From: Tricholomella constricta
Lineage: Eukaryota > Basidiomycota > Agaricomycetes > Agaricales > Lyophyllaceae
Length of the DNA stretch: 64,000 nt
Direction of reading: 5' to 3'
NCBI GenBank assembly: GCA_013368375.1
Contig: JAACJP010000004.1
Location: forward strand, 1,922,001 to 1,986,000
Position numbers and translations under genes: made by a program
Notes under the pieces: generated by a model
What the model saw: the letters and a program-made list of their open reading frames with translations, nothing else
What the model was told of the DNA's origin: nothing
The model's database searches: none
Part shown: in pieces, positions 24,576 through 38,259 of the stretch
How the letters are laid out: the number at the start of each line of letters is the position of its first letter
How positions within the stretch are numbered: position 1 is the stretch's first letter

Positions 24576-25460
24576 GTTCCAAAATCCTCATGAACCTCGC
24601 CAGAAAGACATTGATGCTCCGAGCCAAAGATTAACTTGTATTCACCGCTAATTGGCAACAGAAGCACGCCTTTGCTTCCGGCGTATATTAGTTGTGTATA
24701 ACATCTTATCAGCTCGACCATGTGCGACGACTAGGAACATCACAACTAAAATCACGTCTTGGGTCACGATCGTGATCGATGCAGCAACATATCATGTGTC
24801 AAATATAGAAATGACGTTTTTGCACGCATGGTGAGCAGTTGCATTCTTCTTCACATCCTAAAGTAATTTGTCTTTCAGCCGTAGTATGGCACCATGCATG
24901 CCCTCGGATCCAGCTTATCAGAAGTCCTCTAAGCAGCCTTTAACGATCTCAGGGACCGTCCAAAACCTGTCCCTCTCCCCTCCATGTCCTTGGCACTATA
25001 ATTGGCTCTCCACTGAGTCGTAACTCTAAGATCATACACTTTGCTCAAATCCAGCGGGATCCACCTCTGTTTGGCGCGAATTTGTTACCATGCCCAAGTG
25101 TATACGTTTCCAAGAAACACATATACATATATCCCGTCGTTTGTAGGTAAGCACTCATGCCGGGACCGCGATGGTTCTTGCCCTTGGCTGGCGGCCACCC
25201 GTTCTGAAATCCACCAAGGATTGACGGGACACATGGTATTTCGTCCATCTGACGATGAGATTGTGTGGTTGGTAACATCTCCTCTCCTTTAAGATCGTCA
25301 GTTCTACATCCGTTGGTCTTGGTTCCATCTTGTAACCATGTGCTCGTTGCATCGGCTAGGCTGCACAACGTACTATATAACCTGGTCACCAATACTGCTA
25401 ATCCTTACACTTTCCTAAGTGCCTACCCCGTCTAAAACTCCTTGGATCACCTTCTTCACT
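24576..25460. other. intergenic region upstream of the subtilase
   Basis: This 885-bp stretch holds the transporter 3' flank and the protease promoter. Small frames exist but none has recognisable motifs. Confidence 0.45.
25372..25378 (+). promoter_or_regulatory. TATA box of the subtilase gene
   Basis: TATATAA lies 83 bp before the last T of the spacer and about 90 bp before ATG 25461. This is a normal distance for a TATA-driven, highly expressed secreted enzyme in fungi. Confidence 0.55.
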
Positions 25461-27375
<1,915 letters not shown>

Positions 27376-27883
27376 GTCAATAGCTGGTGAAGAAACACGT
27401 AGCTGCTGTCGTTCGATGATAGCTATCACGGATGAATGTATTAAATATAAATACTCTTGAATTTCGGGCAACAGAGAATTATGATTTACTTCGCTGAAGG
27501 TTATGATTTTGCCCGAACGATGTGAGGAGAGGAGACAAGACGGCAGCCAGGGAGTCGTTAGATAGCAACACAGAAAATGAAGGGGCCCGATATAGTATGA
27601 CGTACGAGTGGCGGCGTCAAGACAGAGAGTAAATATATGATTACAAGTCCAGAACTTGAAGAGAGAGTGCCATGAATCAAACAGTAATAAAAAATACCGG
27701 AGAAGCCCGTTCTTCAGCATGCGCAATACCTATGCCCGAGAATAAACGGTCGCGTGATTGGTAGGATGTTGCCCCTTCCGCACGGGAAACCTCGCTGCTG
27801 TTCAAGCAGTTCAACGGACCACAAAGGTAAAACGCGCTTCGAAAGGATTGCTTCCGTGCCATGGCACAGGCCTTTCCTTGTTA
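27376..27883. other. convergent intergenic region
   Basis: This 508-bp stretch lies between the subtilase (plus) and phosphatase (minus) 3' ends. I see no gene or strong repeat. Confidence 0.45.
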
Positions 27884-29535
27884 TTAAGCAGTCTGCATTA
27901 CACTAAGGATGGATAGAGTCAGCGCGAGAAGTCGAGTGGAACCGCACTAAACCCACCTTTTCCGTTTCGCCTTTGTCATCTCTTTGCGCAGCGCAGCGCC
28001 GTCTAAGGGCTTGAGAAGCTCAAATGCGCACAACAAGTCTTCCGAAACACTGATAGAAAAAAATGCTCAGGATGTGTGTTGAATGAGTAATAGGATAGGA
28101 ATAGACCTCATGCATGCCCCATAATTGTCGAATTCTAAAACAAATGTTAGGAGGACTGAGGGAGCAAACACAGGCAACTTACCACCACAGTAATTAGGTG
28201 CGCTGAAAACAGTCACCAGAGTCCGGTCATTCCAGAACTCATATCCATCCTCCACAACCATATGCGCCCTACATATTAGGTCCATGTCATACCGCACCAA
28301 GAACTCGTTGATAATGGCTTTGCCGAAGCAATAGCTAACCCCGCGTTCATTGTCTTCCCAGTCCAATGCCGTGTCTGATGGATCTGACCATAGCAGATCA
28401 TTGAGGAGGCCAAAGTCGGGCACGTCCGTCGGCCGTTGAATTCGTTTGATGTCATCCATGGAATGAAGGGAGGGAGAAAGACCGCCGTGCACACAGAAAA
28501 TCTTGGAAGCTACAATAGCAGCAATAGGGAGGCAGTTGAAGACATCGATAAATGTTTTCCACGTCTTGATGTTACACCGTCGTTTACATTCGTCATAAAA
28601 ACCATAAACTGAGCCTTGGAGTAAGTATGGCAAAGGTCAGGTGCTCGAGGCCACTCACCTCTGGTTACATTAGCGCATTCATGATTGCCTCGTAGTAGAA
28701 AGAAGTTCTCTGGATACTTGATCTTGTAGCATAAGAGGAGGAGAATAGTTTCAAGGCTCTGTTTCCCCCTGTCGACGTAGTCTCCGAGAAAGAGGTAGTT
28801 TGCGGCTGGGGGGAAGCCGCACATTTCGAAAAGGCGGATAAGGTCCGAGTACTGACCATGGACATCACCGACAATCTTGACGGGGGGTGAGAGCTCGACG
28901 AGGGTGGGCTGGCTGAGAAAGACGTCGCGTGCAGCCAAACAAATGGCCGTGATTTCGGCGTTCTTCAGACACAGAGATTTGCTGACTTTGCCGGTATAGC
29001 CTACGTCTAGGAGCCGTTGGATCATGTCGTCAAGGTCAAGGGGCTTCAGCTTCTCCTTCGAACTGCTATTTCCCACCGATTCTCCTTGGGGACCGCTGCT
29101 GGTGGTGGATCCGGGAGTGAAGGGAGTCGCGTTGGAAAGAATGGTCTGTGTAACGGGAATGTCCAGGGGAACAGGAGATGGCTTGGGAGAGGCGAGGGGC
29201 GAGGAGGACGAGGGGGAGGACGGGGACGATGCCGAGAGGTTCGGAGATGGATCATTGGGAGAGACCGGGCCCTTTGCGGGGTAGGGCGAGCCATGCACGC
29301 GCGAGGCAGCTGCGGACGGGACGAGTGCACCTTGGGGGTCGGAGACACTGATGGTGGGAGTGCCGTTGGAGTCAGACGGATTTGAGTTGGTGGCGCGTGA
29401 GAGAGTGGTGTGTGGAGAGGCATAGACGTCGGTGGAGTCGTCGAGCTGGGCATCTGGAGGAGGGGAATCAGCAGAGGGATCTCTGTCCTTGTCCTTTGCG
29501 CCTTTCTTCGCCTTCTTGGATGGTTGCTGGCCCAT
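27884..29535 (-). CDS. PPZ-type serine/threonine protein phosphatase
   Basis: This is a PP1-like phosphatase with a long disordered N-terminal half, the layout of yeast Ppz1/Ppz2 (salt tolerance, cell integrity). It begins [11 protein letters not shown]; Gly2 followed by Ser/Lys fits N-myristoylation, as in Ppz1. Ser/Pro-rich sequence runs to about residue 215. The catalytic domain has [23 protein letters not shown] and LLRGNHECA, which supply the metal ligands, then [31 protein letters not shown] and [12 protein letters not shown]. The last coding intron is placed after KAKRK, giving MTKAKRKSVMQTA and TAA at 27884-27886; reading on instead gives an unconserved end. The start MGQQ is preferred to an upstream in-frame ATG (29728-29730) because it gives the myristoylation site. 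Confidence 0.9.
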
Positions 29536-29828
29536 CTGGCGGGGCTGTGAGCCTGGATTCGGAGACTGAGGCCTGGACTTTGAAAGCCTGGAAGTAAAGA
29601 CGGAAAGGAGAGTAGGAGCCAGCTTGTGAGATGGCAAAGGACAGAGACGCTGGCGTTGGGCGACTCGGTCAAGGTCAAGGTCAAGTTCAAGGTCAACACT
29701 TGCTCGTACTCTTCTCACTATTACCAACAATCATCCCAACACTTTGTTGCGTCTTGTTTACTCACTCGCTTATCATCACAATCTTGGCAACAGTTTCCTA
29801 TAAACTACCACATCCAACCTATCTACCC

Positions 29829-30549
29829 TCAGAACTTGCCAAATGCCTTTGCCGATGCCTTGTTCTTCGACACCCGCAACACGTTGAATCGCACAGTCTT
29901 CGACAGAGGTCGACATTGCCCTGAACACTATATTTGAGCTTCCACCCCACCAGCCCTGCACGCAATACGCACCAACAGTCACCGAGTCGCCCACCTCAAC
30001 ACGGAATGCAGGAGACAGGTGTGCCGCCAGGTTCTTGTGCCTCTTTTCATAACGGTCTGCCGCTCCCGTCAGCCTTGTTTCTGCCTTGCCAACCAAACGT
30101 CACGTACTGTATTTGGGAATGTAGTGGAGGTAATCCCGCCGGATGATGATCGTACGGTTCATTTTCGTAGAAACAACCTTGCCGGTCAGGATGCGGCCGC
30201 GGATGGAGACCTCACCAGTAAACGGGCATTTCTTGTCTGTCAAAAATAAAGATCAGTACTTTAGATGCACTCCAAGAAACGCACCAATGTATGTGCCGTT
30301 AATGGCTTCCGATGGAGTCTTGAAGCCCAAACCGACATCCTTGTACCACCGCTTCTCCTTTGTCGAGACCTTCTTTCCAACTGAAGCCCCATGTTAAACA
30401 ATCAGCACAATTTGCTCAAGCAAGCCAACGCACCACGCGCTTTGCCGTTTTGGAAGATGTTTTGTTTTTGGAATGCCTTTTCGATCTAGATTTACCGTTT
30501 GAATGAGCTGCATTTCGGCCATTCGTTATATACGCACTTGCTCGGCCAT
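29829..30549 (-). CDS. RPS11: 40S ribosomal protein S11 (uS17)
   Basis: This is a small-subunit rRNA-binding protein. The start [12 protein letters not shown] (ATG 30547-30549) is followed by [33 protein letters not shown] and [52 protein letters not shown] covers the conserved uS17 core, in several exons. [24 protein letters not shown] follows, and the chain ends AKAFGKF with TGA at 29829-29831. About six introns are present; such introns can house snoRNAs, but I could not identify one by eye. It is a strongly conserved gene and the call is firm. Confidence 0.95.
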
Positions 30550-31043
30550 GGTGGTGATCTTGACGACGTTGAGGGCGGCGGGGAGTCCTGGGCCTTCACA
30601 AACACTTTCGATTATTGACACTTATTTGGAGTCTGGGAAAGCCACATTGATTAGAAACTGTACAGTGTGCTCCGGCATTTGCCGATCACGTAGGAGTCTA
30701 CTGACCACCCATTTGCCTTCGAGTTTCACAGGTGATCAGTGTTTGCTGGAAATGCTTCCAGATCTGGTGTGGACTCTGATATTTGTTCACTGTTCACCTA
30801 ATGAATTTATTTAGCTGTCTACATTACATAAGTAATTCAGGTGCCTCGACGGCTCACAGTTAGGGAAACAAGTTATATGTGTGAGTTATTGTGAGACGCG
30901 ATGTGGGAGATAGGTGTGGGATAAGGGGAGCAAGGTTGGTAGGTAGGGATAATTGTGTTTTTGCTTTTCTGGGATGCCCTTCGCATCACGCGTGATCGTA
31001 CAGGGTGCAAAGCCATTGCTCTCACGCGACGCGATATTGACGC
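30550..31043. promoter_or_regulatory. divergent promoter region, uS17 and DNA ligase I
   Basis: This is 494 bp between head-to-head genes. It must carry promoters for both. No clear TATA box is seen next to the ligase start. Nothing else recognisable. Confidence 0.45.
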
Positions 31044-34000
31044 ATGTTTGTCACCCGCGTTCTGCTGGCGCGCGCATCATCCATTTCAATGGGTCGCCAA
31101 CAAACTCTCGGTCAGTCTCCTTGATATACCCTGCGCTTGTTCGAGAAAGCAACTTCACACTACAGGAAAGTTCTTTCAAATGCCACCCTCTGTGAAACCT
31201 GCGCTCGGTCAGTCCGACCTCAAAGAGATGTGGAGTGGCAAGAGGAAGGCAAAGAAACAGAAGGTCGAGGAGAGCGTCAAAGATGAAGGTGCTATGAACG
31301 TGGATACACACAAAGCGCTTGAAGGTACACGTTTTCTGCTACTTGTCGCGTGATCGCGCTCTCAAACTGCAACAGCCGACAGTTCGAAACGGAAAGAAAC
31401 GCCAGCTACCAATGGTACAAGCCTTTGCTTAGCTTATAAAACTCAGCTTATGCTTCTGCAGACCAAGTGAGGTCTAAGAAGAGAAGAATCATCGAGTCGG
31501 ATGACGAGAGCGGAGTTGTCAATGACGCTGAGCCAGGTATGTTTCCATTACCTCGAATGTGATGCCGTCACAAACTTTGTGCAGAGACATCAAGTATACC
31601 CGCCACATCTCCTGCACCATCGTCATCCAAGCCCCCGTCGACGTCCGAAACGAATATCTCGCCCAAGTCCAAAGGCAAGGCGAAAGCAACCGTCGCGGCG
31701 AACACTGGGACAGCTGAAGATGCCGCCGCAGCTGCGACTTGTGGGGACGAGGCGAATGAAGGCGAAGATGAAGCTGGTGGAGCTGATTCTGAGGATGAGC
31801 TCGTGCAATCTGACCGGCAAATCGCGTCGAAGAGGTCAGCTTCACGTAACGCATGTGGTGTCCGACTAATGGTCAAGTCTTCTCATGTTAAGTGCTGAAG
31901 CAGCTCTTTCGAAGAAGGAAGAAGTCGATATCAAGGGTGGTTGGAAGGTCGGCACTCCGTTCGTTTTCTTCGCCACTTGCACCGGGGTCTAAACTGACTC
32001 CATCGTTATAGGGTGCCGTATGCAGCTCTTACCAAGACATTTGCGCACATCGAGGCCACAACCAAACGTCTTGAGAAAACTGCTTTTCTCACGTGTCTTT
32101 TACTCCTCATCATCCAAAGAAGCGCGAAAGGAGATTCCCAATCTCTTCTGCAGGCAGTATACCTATGCATTAATCGGGTGAGCAGATTCTGTATACTGAG
32201 GTCATGGCATCATCTCATCCGACAATAGCTAAGTCCAGATTACATTGGGATAGAACTTGGAATTGGAGAGAGCTTGTTGATCAAAGCAATTGGGGAGTCG
32301 ACGGGACGAAGTACTGCAGTTATCAAGGCTGACCTCCAAAGGGAAGGGGACCTTGGACTCGTGGCCATGGTAAGCGGTTCAGCACCTAGAACGCAAAATT
32401 GTCAGCTGATGGGGTATATTCAGATCTCTAAAAATAGCCAGAAAACCCTCTTCAAGCCAAAGCCTCTGACCATTCCTTTCGTGTTCAAAAACCTGAAAGA
32501 CATAGCTCTCTCCACGGGCAACTCAGTATGTGCGTTCTGCTTGTGACTGAACAATTTTCCTGACTCGTATTAGTCACAAGCAAAAAAAGTATCCATCATC
32601 ACCAAACTTCTGGCCGCTTGTCAAGATTTTGAGGCGAAATATATCGTTCGAAGTCTGGAAGGCAAACTGAGAATCGGGAACGCTGAACGCTCAGTCCTTG
32701 TGGCCGTTGCCCATGCCGCTGTTCTGGCAGAGAGGGAGCGATGTGTGTATTCTCCGAGGCGATATCACAATTTGCTAACAAGCCTCTCAATATTCAGCTA
32801 ATAAGAAATGGAGCCAGGAGAAACTGGCAGCTCGACTCGAAGAAGGCGCTAATATCATCAAAGCAGTTTACAGGTCAACCAAATTCTTTTTGTCCAAACG
32901 CGAGATCGTTATGCTTATCTTTCCCCTAGTGAACTGCCATCGTACGACGAAGTTATACCTGCCCTACTGACATACGGCATTGATGGTCTACGTGAACACT
33001 GCAAACTCACACCTGGCGTACCATTGAAGCCTATGCTTGCCAAGCCGACCAAAGCTATCGGAGAGGTTCTTGACCGGTTTGAGAATAAGCGCTTTACCTG
33101 TGAGTACAAGTATGATGGGGAGCGTGCACAGGTTTGTGGGATTCCCTGCCAATTGTGAATGGCAACTATATCTAAATGCACCACAGGTTCATAAGATGGC
33201 GGACGGAAGCGTGGCTGTCTTCAGTCGAAATTCGGAAGACATGAGCAAAAAGTATCCAGATCTTGTCGAGCAACTACCCAAAGTTTGTGATATGAGTGTA
33301 CTGTTTGTTTTATATTCTCTAATATGCTAGTGTAGTGCATCAAAGATTCCACCCACTCATTCGTCTTGGATGCAGAGGCCGTTGCCATCGATCGGGCGAC
33401 TGGAAAACTAATGCCGTTCCAAGAGCTCAGTCGACGGAAACGCAAAGACGTCAAGGTAGAAGATATTCAAGTCCGTGTCTGCCTCTTCGCTTTCGATCTG
33501 CTATACCTGAATGGAGAGGTGCGTCACTCCAATTATTGGGCTATCCGTCGTCTGATTTTTGGTCTGATATCCAGCCCCTACTTCAAAAATCGCTTTTCGA
33601 ACGGCGTAAGCTCTTGCGGGAACACTTTACAATTGTTCCGGGAGAGTTCGACTTTGCCAAGTCCTCTGACAGTGAAACTACCGAAGAGATCCAGGCCTTC
33701 TTGGAAGAAAGTGTGAAGGACGGTTGTGAGGGGCTTATGGTTAAGATGCTGGATAGTGACGCCAGCTTCTATGAACCAAGTCGACGGAGTATCAACTGGT
33801 TGAAGGTATAGTCGGCGTTCCTGCTCTTGTGCATTACTGATGGACTTCATTACAGTTGAAGAAGGACTATCTGGCGGGCGTTGGAGATTCACTTGATCTC
33901 GTCGTCGTCGGTGGATACTATGGAAAGGGCAAACGGACAAATGTCTACGGCGCTTTCCTCCTCGCTTGCTATGACAGCGATTCGGAAGAGTACCAGACAA

Positions 34001-34489
34001 TCTGCAAGATTGGTACAGGCTTCAGTGAAGAAGCTTTGCAGACTCATTACGACGCATTAAAACCTCTGGAACTGGGTAAAGTTCGGGGTGATGTGAAAGT
34101 AGGCGGAGCGAAACCCGACGTCTGGTTTGAACCGAAAATTGTTTGGGAAGTCCTAACGGCCGATCTCAGCTTGAGCCCTGTTTATACCGCGGCTCAGGGG
34201 CTGGTGGGTCTTCGTCTTTTCGCCATCTTTACGTTACAGAAGCTGACCTCGAGAATTCAAGGTGGAGGACAGGGGAATTTCACTCCGTTTCCCTCGTTTC
34301 ATCCGAAAACGAGACGACAAAGCAGCGGATGATGCAACTGGGCCTGAGCAGGTGAGTTGATCAAGAAATTCAAGCGCTGGACCAGAGCTAAGAAGAGGTT
34401 AGATTGCAGAGATGTACGAACGACAAGCACTCGCTCAGAGTAGTGGGAAGAAGAAAAACGGAGGCAATGGGGATGATGGTTTTTGGTGA
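31044..34489 (+). CDS. CDC9: DNA ligase I (ATP-dependent), with possible mitochondrial and nuclear starts
   Basis: This seals nicks in replication (Okazaki fragments) and repair. ATG 31044 reads [15 protein letters not shown], an acid-free Arg-containing presequence. An in-frame ATG at 31089 then reads MGRQQTL, and splicing over 31120-31165 gives QQTLGKFF, a canonical PCNA-binding PIP box. A basic and acidic disordered region follows ([12 protein letters not shown]). The DNA-binding domain includes [17 protein letters not shown], and [28 protein letters not shown] lies before the catalytic core. [11 protein letters not shown] carries the lysine that forms the enzyme-AMP intermediate. [18 protein letters not shown] and NWLKLKKDYL are nucleotidyltransferase motifs III, IV and V. 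The OB fold ends with [19 protein letters not shown] is at 34487-34489. About fifteen introns are present. Confidence 0.93.
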
Positions 34490-34573
34490 TTTCTAGATTG
34501 ATTTTCACATGTATATATATCTGTATTATTATATCAAGATGAGCTGCTTTCGATGTTGTATCGTTCACCCACA

Positions 34574-35221
34574 TTATTTCTCGGCGACCTTCTTCGCTTC
34601 GTCCCGGGCAGCTTTCACAGCCTCCGTCACTTTGCCCGAAGCCTCTTGACTGGCTTCCTCGGTTGTCCCAATCAACTTCAACTTCTTCTCTCGCCCTCCG
34701 TTGTACCAATAATTCACAAACCGCGCGTCTTGTATGGACTGCGCAGTCGCATTGGTGAAATGACAGGCGAACAACAGGTAATTCCGAGGTTGCACGCGCC
34801 ATGCTAGATGCGCCCGGTCCAATGAGTGTATGCATGAAGGTTCATTGATGTTACTGACCAAAACGCATGAAGACCATGCTAAGTAGCAAACTACATCAGT
34901 AGGGGTGGAGCAGAGCGCGACCGATTCCGACTTACGAATAGCAGGCCAGCGCCGTCGTCATTGTTCCGGAAATGACTTCCTCATCCTTGCGCAAGTCTGC
35001 GAGGGCAGCGAGAGGAAGACCCCAGTTCGCAACCTGTTGGAACAAACCCAATGACTGGAGAAGAAATTTGAAAGTGGCCAGCACTAACGGGTCCCCAGAA
35101 ATGAGTACCTAGAGAAAATCAGTCAATCTGTTTGCAGTAAGAGAATGATATTGTGCAACTTACTAAAGAAATAGTCCTTCGCTGCTGGGGAACGCAGCCA
35201 TGTGAAGAAGGTGGACGACAT
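34574..35221 (-). CDS. MPC1: mitochondrial pyruvate carrier subunit MPC1
   Basis: This is an inner-membrane subunit that pairs with MPC2 or MPC3 to import pyruvate. The start is MSSTFFTWLRSPAAKDYFFS (ATG 35219-35221); splicing joins it to THFWGPVANWGLPLAAL and ADLRKDEEVISGTMT. The next exons read [34 protein letters not shown], the diagnostic MPC block with two short helices. The tail is longer than in yeast, with a Lys/Ala/Glu-rich amphipathic stretch (GKVTEAVKAARDEAKKVAEK) to the stop at 34574-34576. Four introns are visible. It is transcribed away from the neighbour at 35330, with only 108 bp between the start codons. Confidence 0.92.
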
Positions 35222-35329
35222 GTTATGGAGGGTTGGGACAACTTGGAAGTTGAGAATGCGCCGAATTGATTGATCACGTGGTTTGTAGTAGATTAATCGT
35301 CTGCTGCCTCGTGTTGAATTCATCTTGAC
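35222..35329. promoter_or_regulatory. 108-bp bidirectional promoter, MPC1 and the 35330 gene
   Basis: The start codons of two head-to-head genes are 108 bp apart, so initiation signals and 5' UTRs of both must overlap here. It contains TGATCACGTGG with a CACGTG E-box at about 35274-35279, a common basic helix-loop-helix or Cbf1-type site. Confidence 0.55.
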
Positions 35330-36709
35330 ATGCAATCCCAACCAGTTTACGGAAATTATCCTTATTATGGCCAACCTATATATCAACAGCCCACTGCTTA
35401 CATGGGTCCTGGGCCCAGTAATGCCTATCCCCAATATACCTATCCAACAAATCCCAACAATCCCTACATACCCCAGGAGAGAAGGGAGCCCCCGTTTATT
35501 CCCCCGAAGCCAACAGCCGCATCCACACGTCCAAATTCTCATCGTAGAACCACCACGGCACCCTCCGTGCCCGCTTTTTTTCCTTTGAAATCTGCTCTGA
35601 AGAAGACATCCGCGCCGCCTGGACCTGCTAAACCGGAAGGACTCGTCCGACAGGTGACATACCCACCAGCCATCTCTAGCCAACAAGTCCCAAGGCCACG
35701 CTTGCCCTCCAATAACTTTAGGCCATACACCTCAGATCACAATCCTGAAGAATTCCGACCCCGTTTGTCGCATTCATTATCTATTACTTCAATTCTCATT
35801 AGTGATATTTATCTCCCACCTAGTTCACATGTTTATGTTACTCATTGGCAATAACGAGCTGCGACTAGAAAACGTCATGGACCCCGCTTTGCGAGAGTTA
35901 AGATCAACGATAGTGCCCCGGTGGCCAGACGGCGTCGAATCCGATTCGCAGCATGGTCACGATTGGACTGTCAGGTTTAGAAACAATCCGTGGACCCTTC
36001 AGGGACCAAAGGCAATGACGTGAGGACTTTTTCCCCTCTCTCAATGACTGGCGCTGACCTTTTCGTAGTGCCTGGTCGCTTATTGTTGACTTGTTTACTT
36101 TGTTTGCCCGACGGGTGCGTCATTTTTGCTCCTGACCTTCAGCCATCATGACTCAAAGTCCAGGGATTCTCTTTCCAATCTTCCATGAACATTGGAAGCC
36201 CTGTTCGTGCCGATTAAATCATCCTGCAGAGCGCTTCTGACCGTGATCCTCGAACAGTCACCTCGTCTTGTGTTTGAAGTGACTTCGCAGGATCGCACCT
36301 CGGAATTTTTTCTAGCCTACTTCTCTCAAGGAGGAAGGCGCCTTCATCTCATTAAACCTCCTACGATTGTGGACGATACTTTGGGCAGCCAACTCAAGGC
36401 TTATTTACCTCGTAAAATCACGGAAGGACCTCTCGACGAAAACATGCGCATAATCGAAGTAGTGAAACATGGACCAGGAGGTTCGACCATACTTAAAAAA
36501 GTTGCGCGCGGATATTAATATCAGAAATATATTCAGTGCCCGAAGTGGAACCTCAATTTTTTCTTATGCATGTGTTGAAGGTTCTCTCTGAACTTGGCTA
36601 CAATCTCGTAACGACCCTGCCCCTTGGTCGAAAAGGGCCTCTCGGACTCCGTGCTGGAAAGGAAATGCTGATCTTCCGAGGAACAATCCCAAGGGATCCG
36701 AAAGCCTGA
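35330..36709 (+). CDS. uncharacterised agaricomycete family protein (DUF6699-like N-part)
   Basis: I do not know a function. The N-terminal 100 or so residues are Pro/Tyr/Gln-rich (MQSQPVYGNYPYYGQ), with a likely SH3-binding or disordered character. A folded part includes ELRLENVMDPAL, DWTVRFRNNPWTL, WSLIVDLFTLFARRGFSFQ, PRLVFEVTSQD and FFLAYFSQGGRRLHLI. A frame here ends at TAA 36516-36518, but the following sequence is also coding. Joining GGACCAGGAG over an intron (36480-36534) to TGCCCGAAG gives VPEVEPQFFLMHVL, then LPLGRKGPLG and LIFRGTIPRDPKA, with TGA at 36707-36709. That ending resembles the LGRR(S/G)PLG...IFRG close of the family, so the spliced form is preferred. The protein may bind lipid or protein partners; that is unknown. 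Confidence 0.72.
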
Positions 36710-36958
36710 TTGCATCGCACGTACTTATAACGCTTCTAAATCATCCTTCCCCTAGCTACATTTCACTGGCTCATGTCTCCTTTCTTTCTCTTTTTTTGGT
36801 TTTCTCCCAAGTTTCGGAGTGCTGTTAGACGAAGTCGAATTCATTTGTACAACTAGCATTAACGTTAGAATCTCCACAACGACCTTCCAAGCCCTCAGAG
36901 TAAACTTCTCCATCAATGACTCTTCGTCCGTCGTGGTAACCTCCGATTGCATACTGCA

Positions 36959-37875
36959 TCATGTCATCTTTACTACCTTGCTGCCATCAACCAATCCAGC
37001 GAGACTTTTCGCGACGACCTTGCCCTCGCTGTCCTTTCTCTTATACAGCTCATCCCACCATCCAAACAAGAAGTCACGAGCAATGAGCTTGAACCATGGC
37101 GTAAACAAGTTGCCTGGTGTTTATTAGTGAGATAAAAATCATGGCAGAATGCATCATCCTTACCCTCCTCCTGGAACATCGCCTGCAATTCTTCTTTGCC
37201 GACATACTTAAAGGCTTGGATTTCATTGATATTGGGCTCCACAGTCACATCAGTAGTCAAGAACAAGATGTAGTCCACTTCATAGATCAATCGTCATTTT
37301 GGGCCTCATTTGCATGGCGGAAAACATAACGTACCTTCATGCTCGCCCCACATTCCGTTTGATGGGGCTAGGTAGTGAATACGGGTCAGGTACTGGAAGT
37401 CATCGATGGGCGTTTGGCTTTGCGGGATGCCTAGCTCATGCTCGAGCTTCCGAGACGCGGCAGCCTTTACACCGAGCTGGTTTTCTTCGACCTTCTCAAC
37501 CTCAAAGTCATCGAGTGGGTGGGAGCAGCAGGTGTTGGTCCACATATCCGGAAATGTTATTTTCTCTGCGGCCCTTTGCTGGAGCAGCAGCTTCCCGTCG
37601 GAAGGCCGGAAAAGAAAGACAGAGAAAGCACGGTGGAGTAAACCCTTGTCGATGTTCTCCATTAAATGGCCTACAAAAAACATAAGGGTTCGTGGGTTTG
37701 AGAGTTGGAATGGGGCGGACGAACATGTCTTCTTGTCCATTGCGCCGATTGCATTGTCATTCTCGTCGACAAGAATGCATCTCTCGTCCATTAGACGCGA
37801 TTGCTCGGGATCATAGTTGGATAAATCGATGCTGGTAAGTGCAGCCTTGGCAGCTTGGAGGGCTGGAGACGACAT
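36959..37875 (-). CDS. IDI1: isopentenyl-diphosphate delta-isomerase (type I, Nudix fold)
   Basis: This interconverts IPP and DMAPP in the mevalonate pathway. [19 protein letters not shown] leads to the Nudix fold with [15 protein letters not shown] and [11 protein letters not shown]. The active-site cysteine is in [23 protein letters not shown] is the Nudix helix, and [13 protein letters not shown] carries the catalytic glutamate and metal ligands. The last intron splits GAGGAGG/gtaag...cag/GCAAC to give [19 protein letters not shown], and the protein ends [10 protein letters not shown] with TGA at 36959-36961. An upstream in-frame ATG (37918-37920) would add [15 protein letters not shown], a basic stretch that could be a weak mitochondrial signal; the start at 37875 is the usual one. 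Few introns for this window. Confidence 0.92.
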
Positions 37876-37920
37876 TATGTGGACCAAACGTGGGCGAGGA
37901 GAGAATGTCGGTCTTAACAA

Positions 37921-38259
37921 CTGGATGGAAGGACGGGTGATACAAGCGCGTCTGAGAAAGGTAGACAGCTTGTTTATGAAGTCTCCCAGAAGATCCTGGC
38001 TCAGAGTAGATTTATTAAAGAATGAATTTCAAGAGTAGATTATTGTCAAGCTCCGACTCGTACGATCTTATAAAACCCAACGTGGGACTGATTCTTGAAA
38101 GCCACAGCGATCTCGCAGGATTCCTGGAGCTTCCTCCTCTTTTAAAGCACGGTTACGAATAATGAATACACAGAAGCGCGATTACAGTTATCTATCTCGG
38201 CGTCTAACTCTACAATACGTACATATCACTTTCAAGCAGTTCGGAGTAAAGTCCGCAAC
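37921..38259. other. intergenic region, no gene seen
   Basis: This 339-bp stretch lies between the IDI1 5' end and the REC8 3' end. It contains AT-rich flanks without a recognisable gene. Confidence 0.4.
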
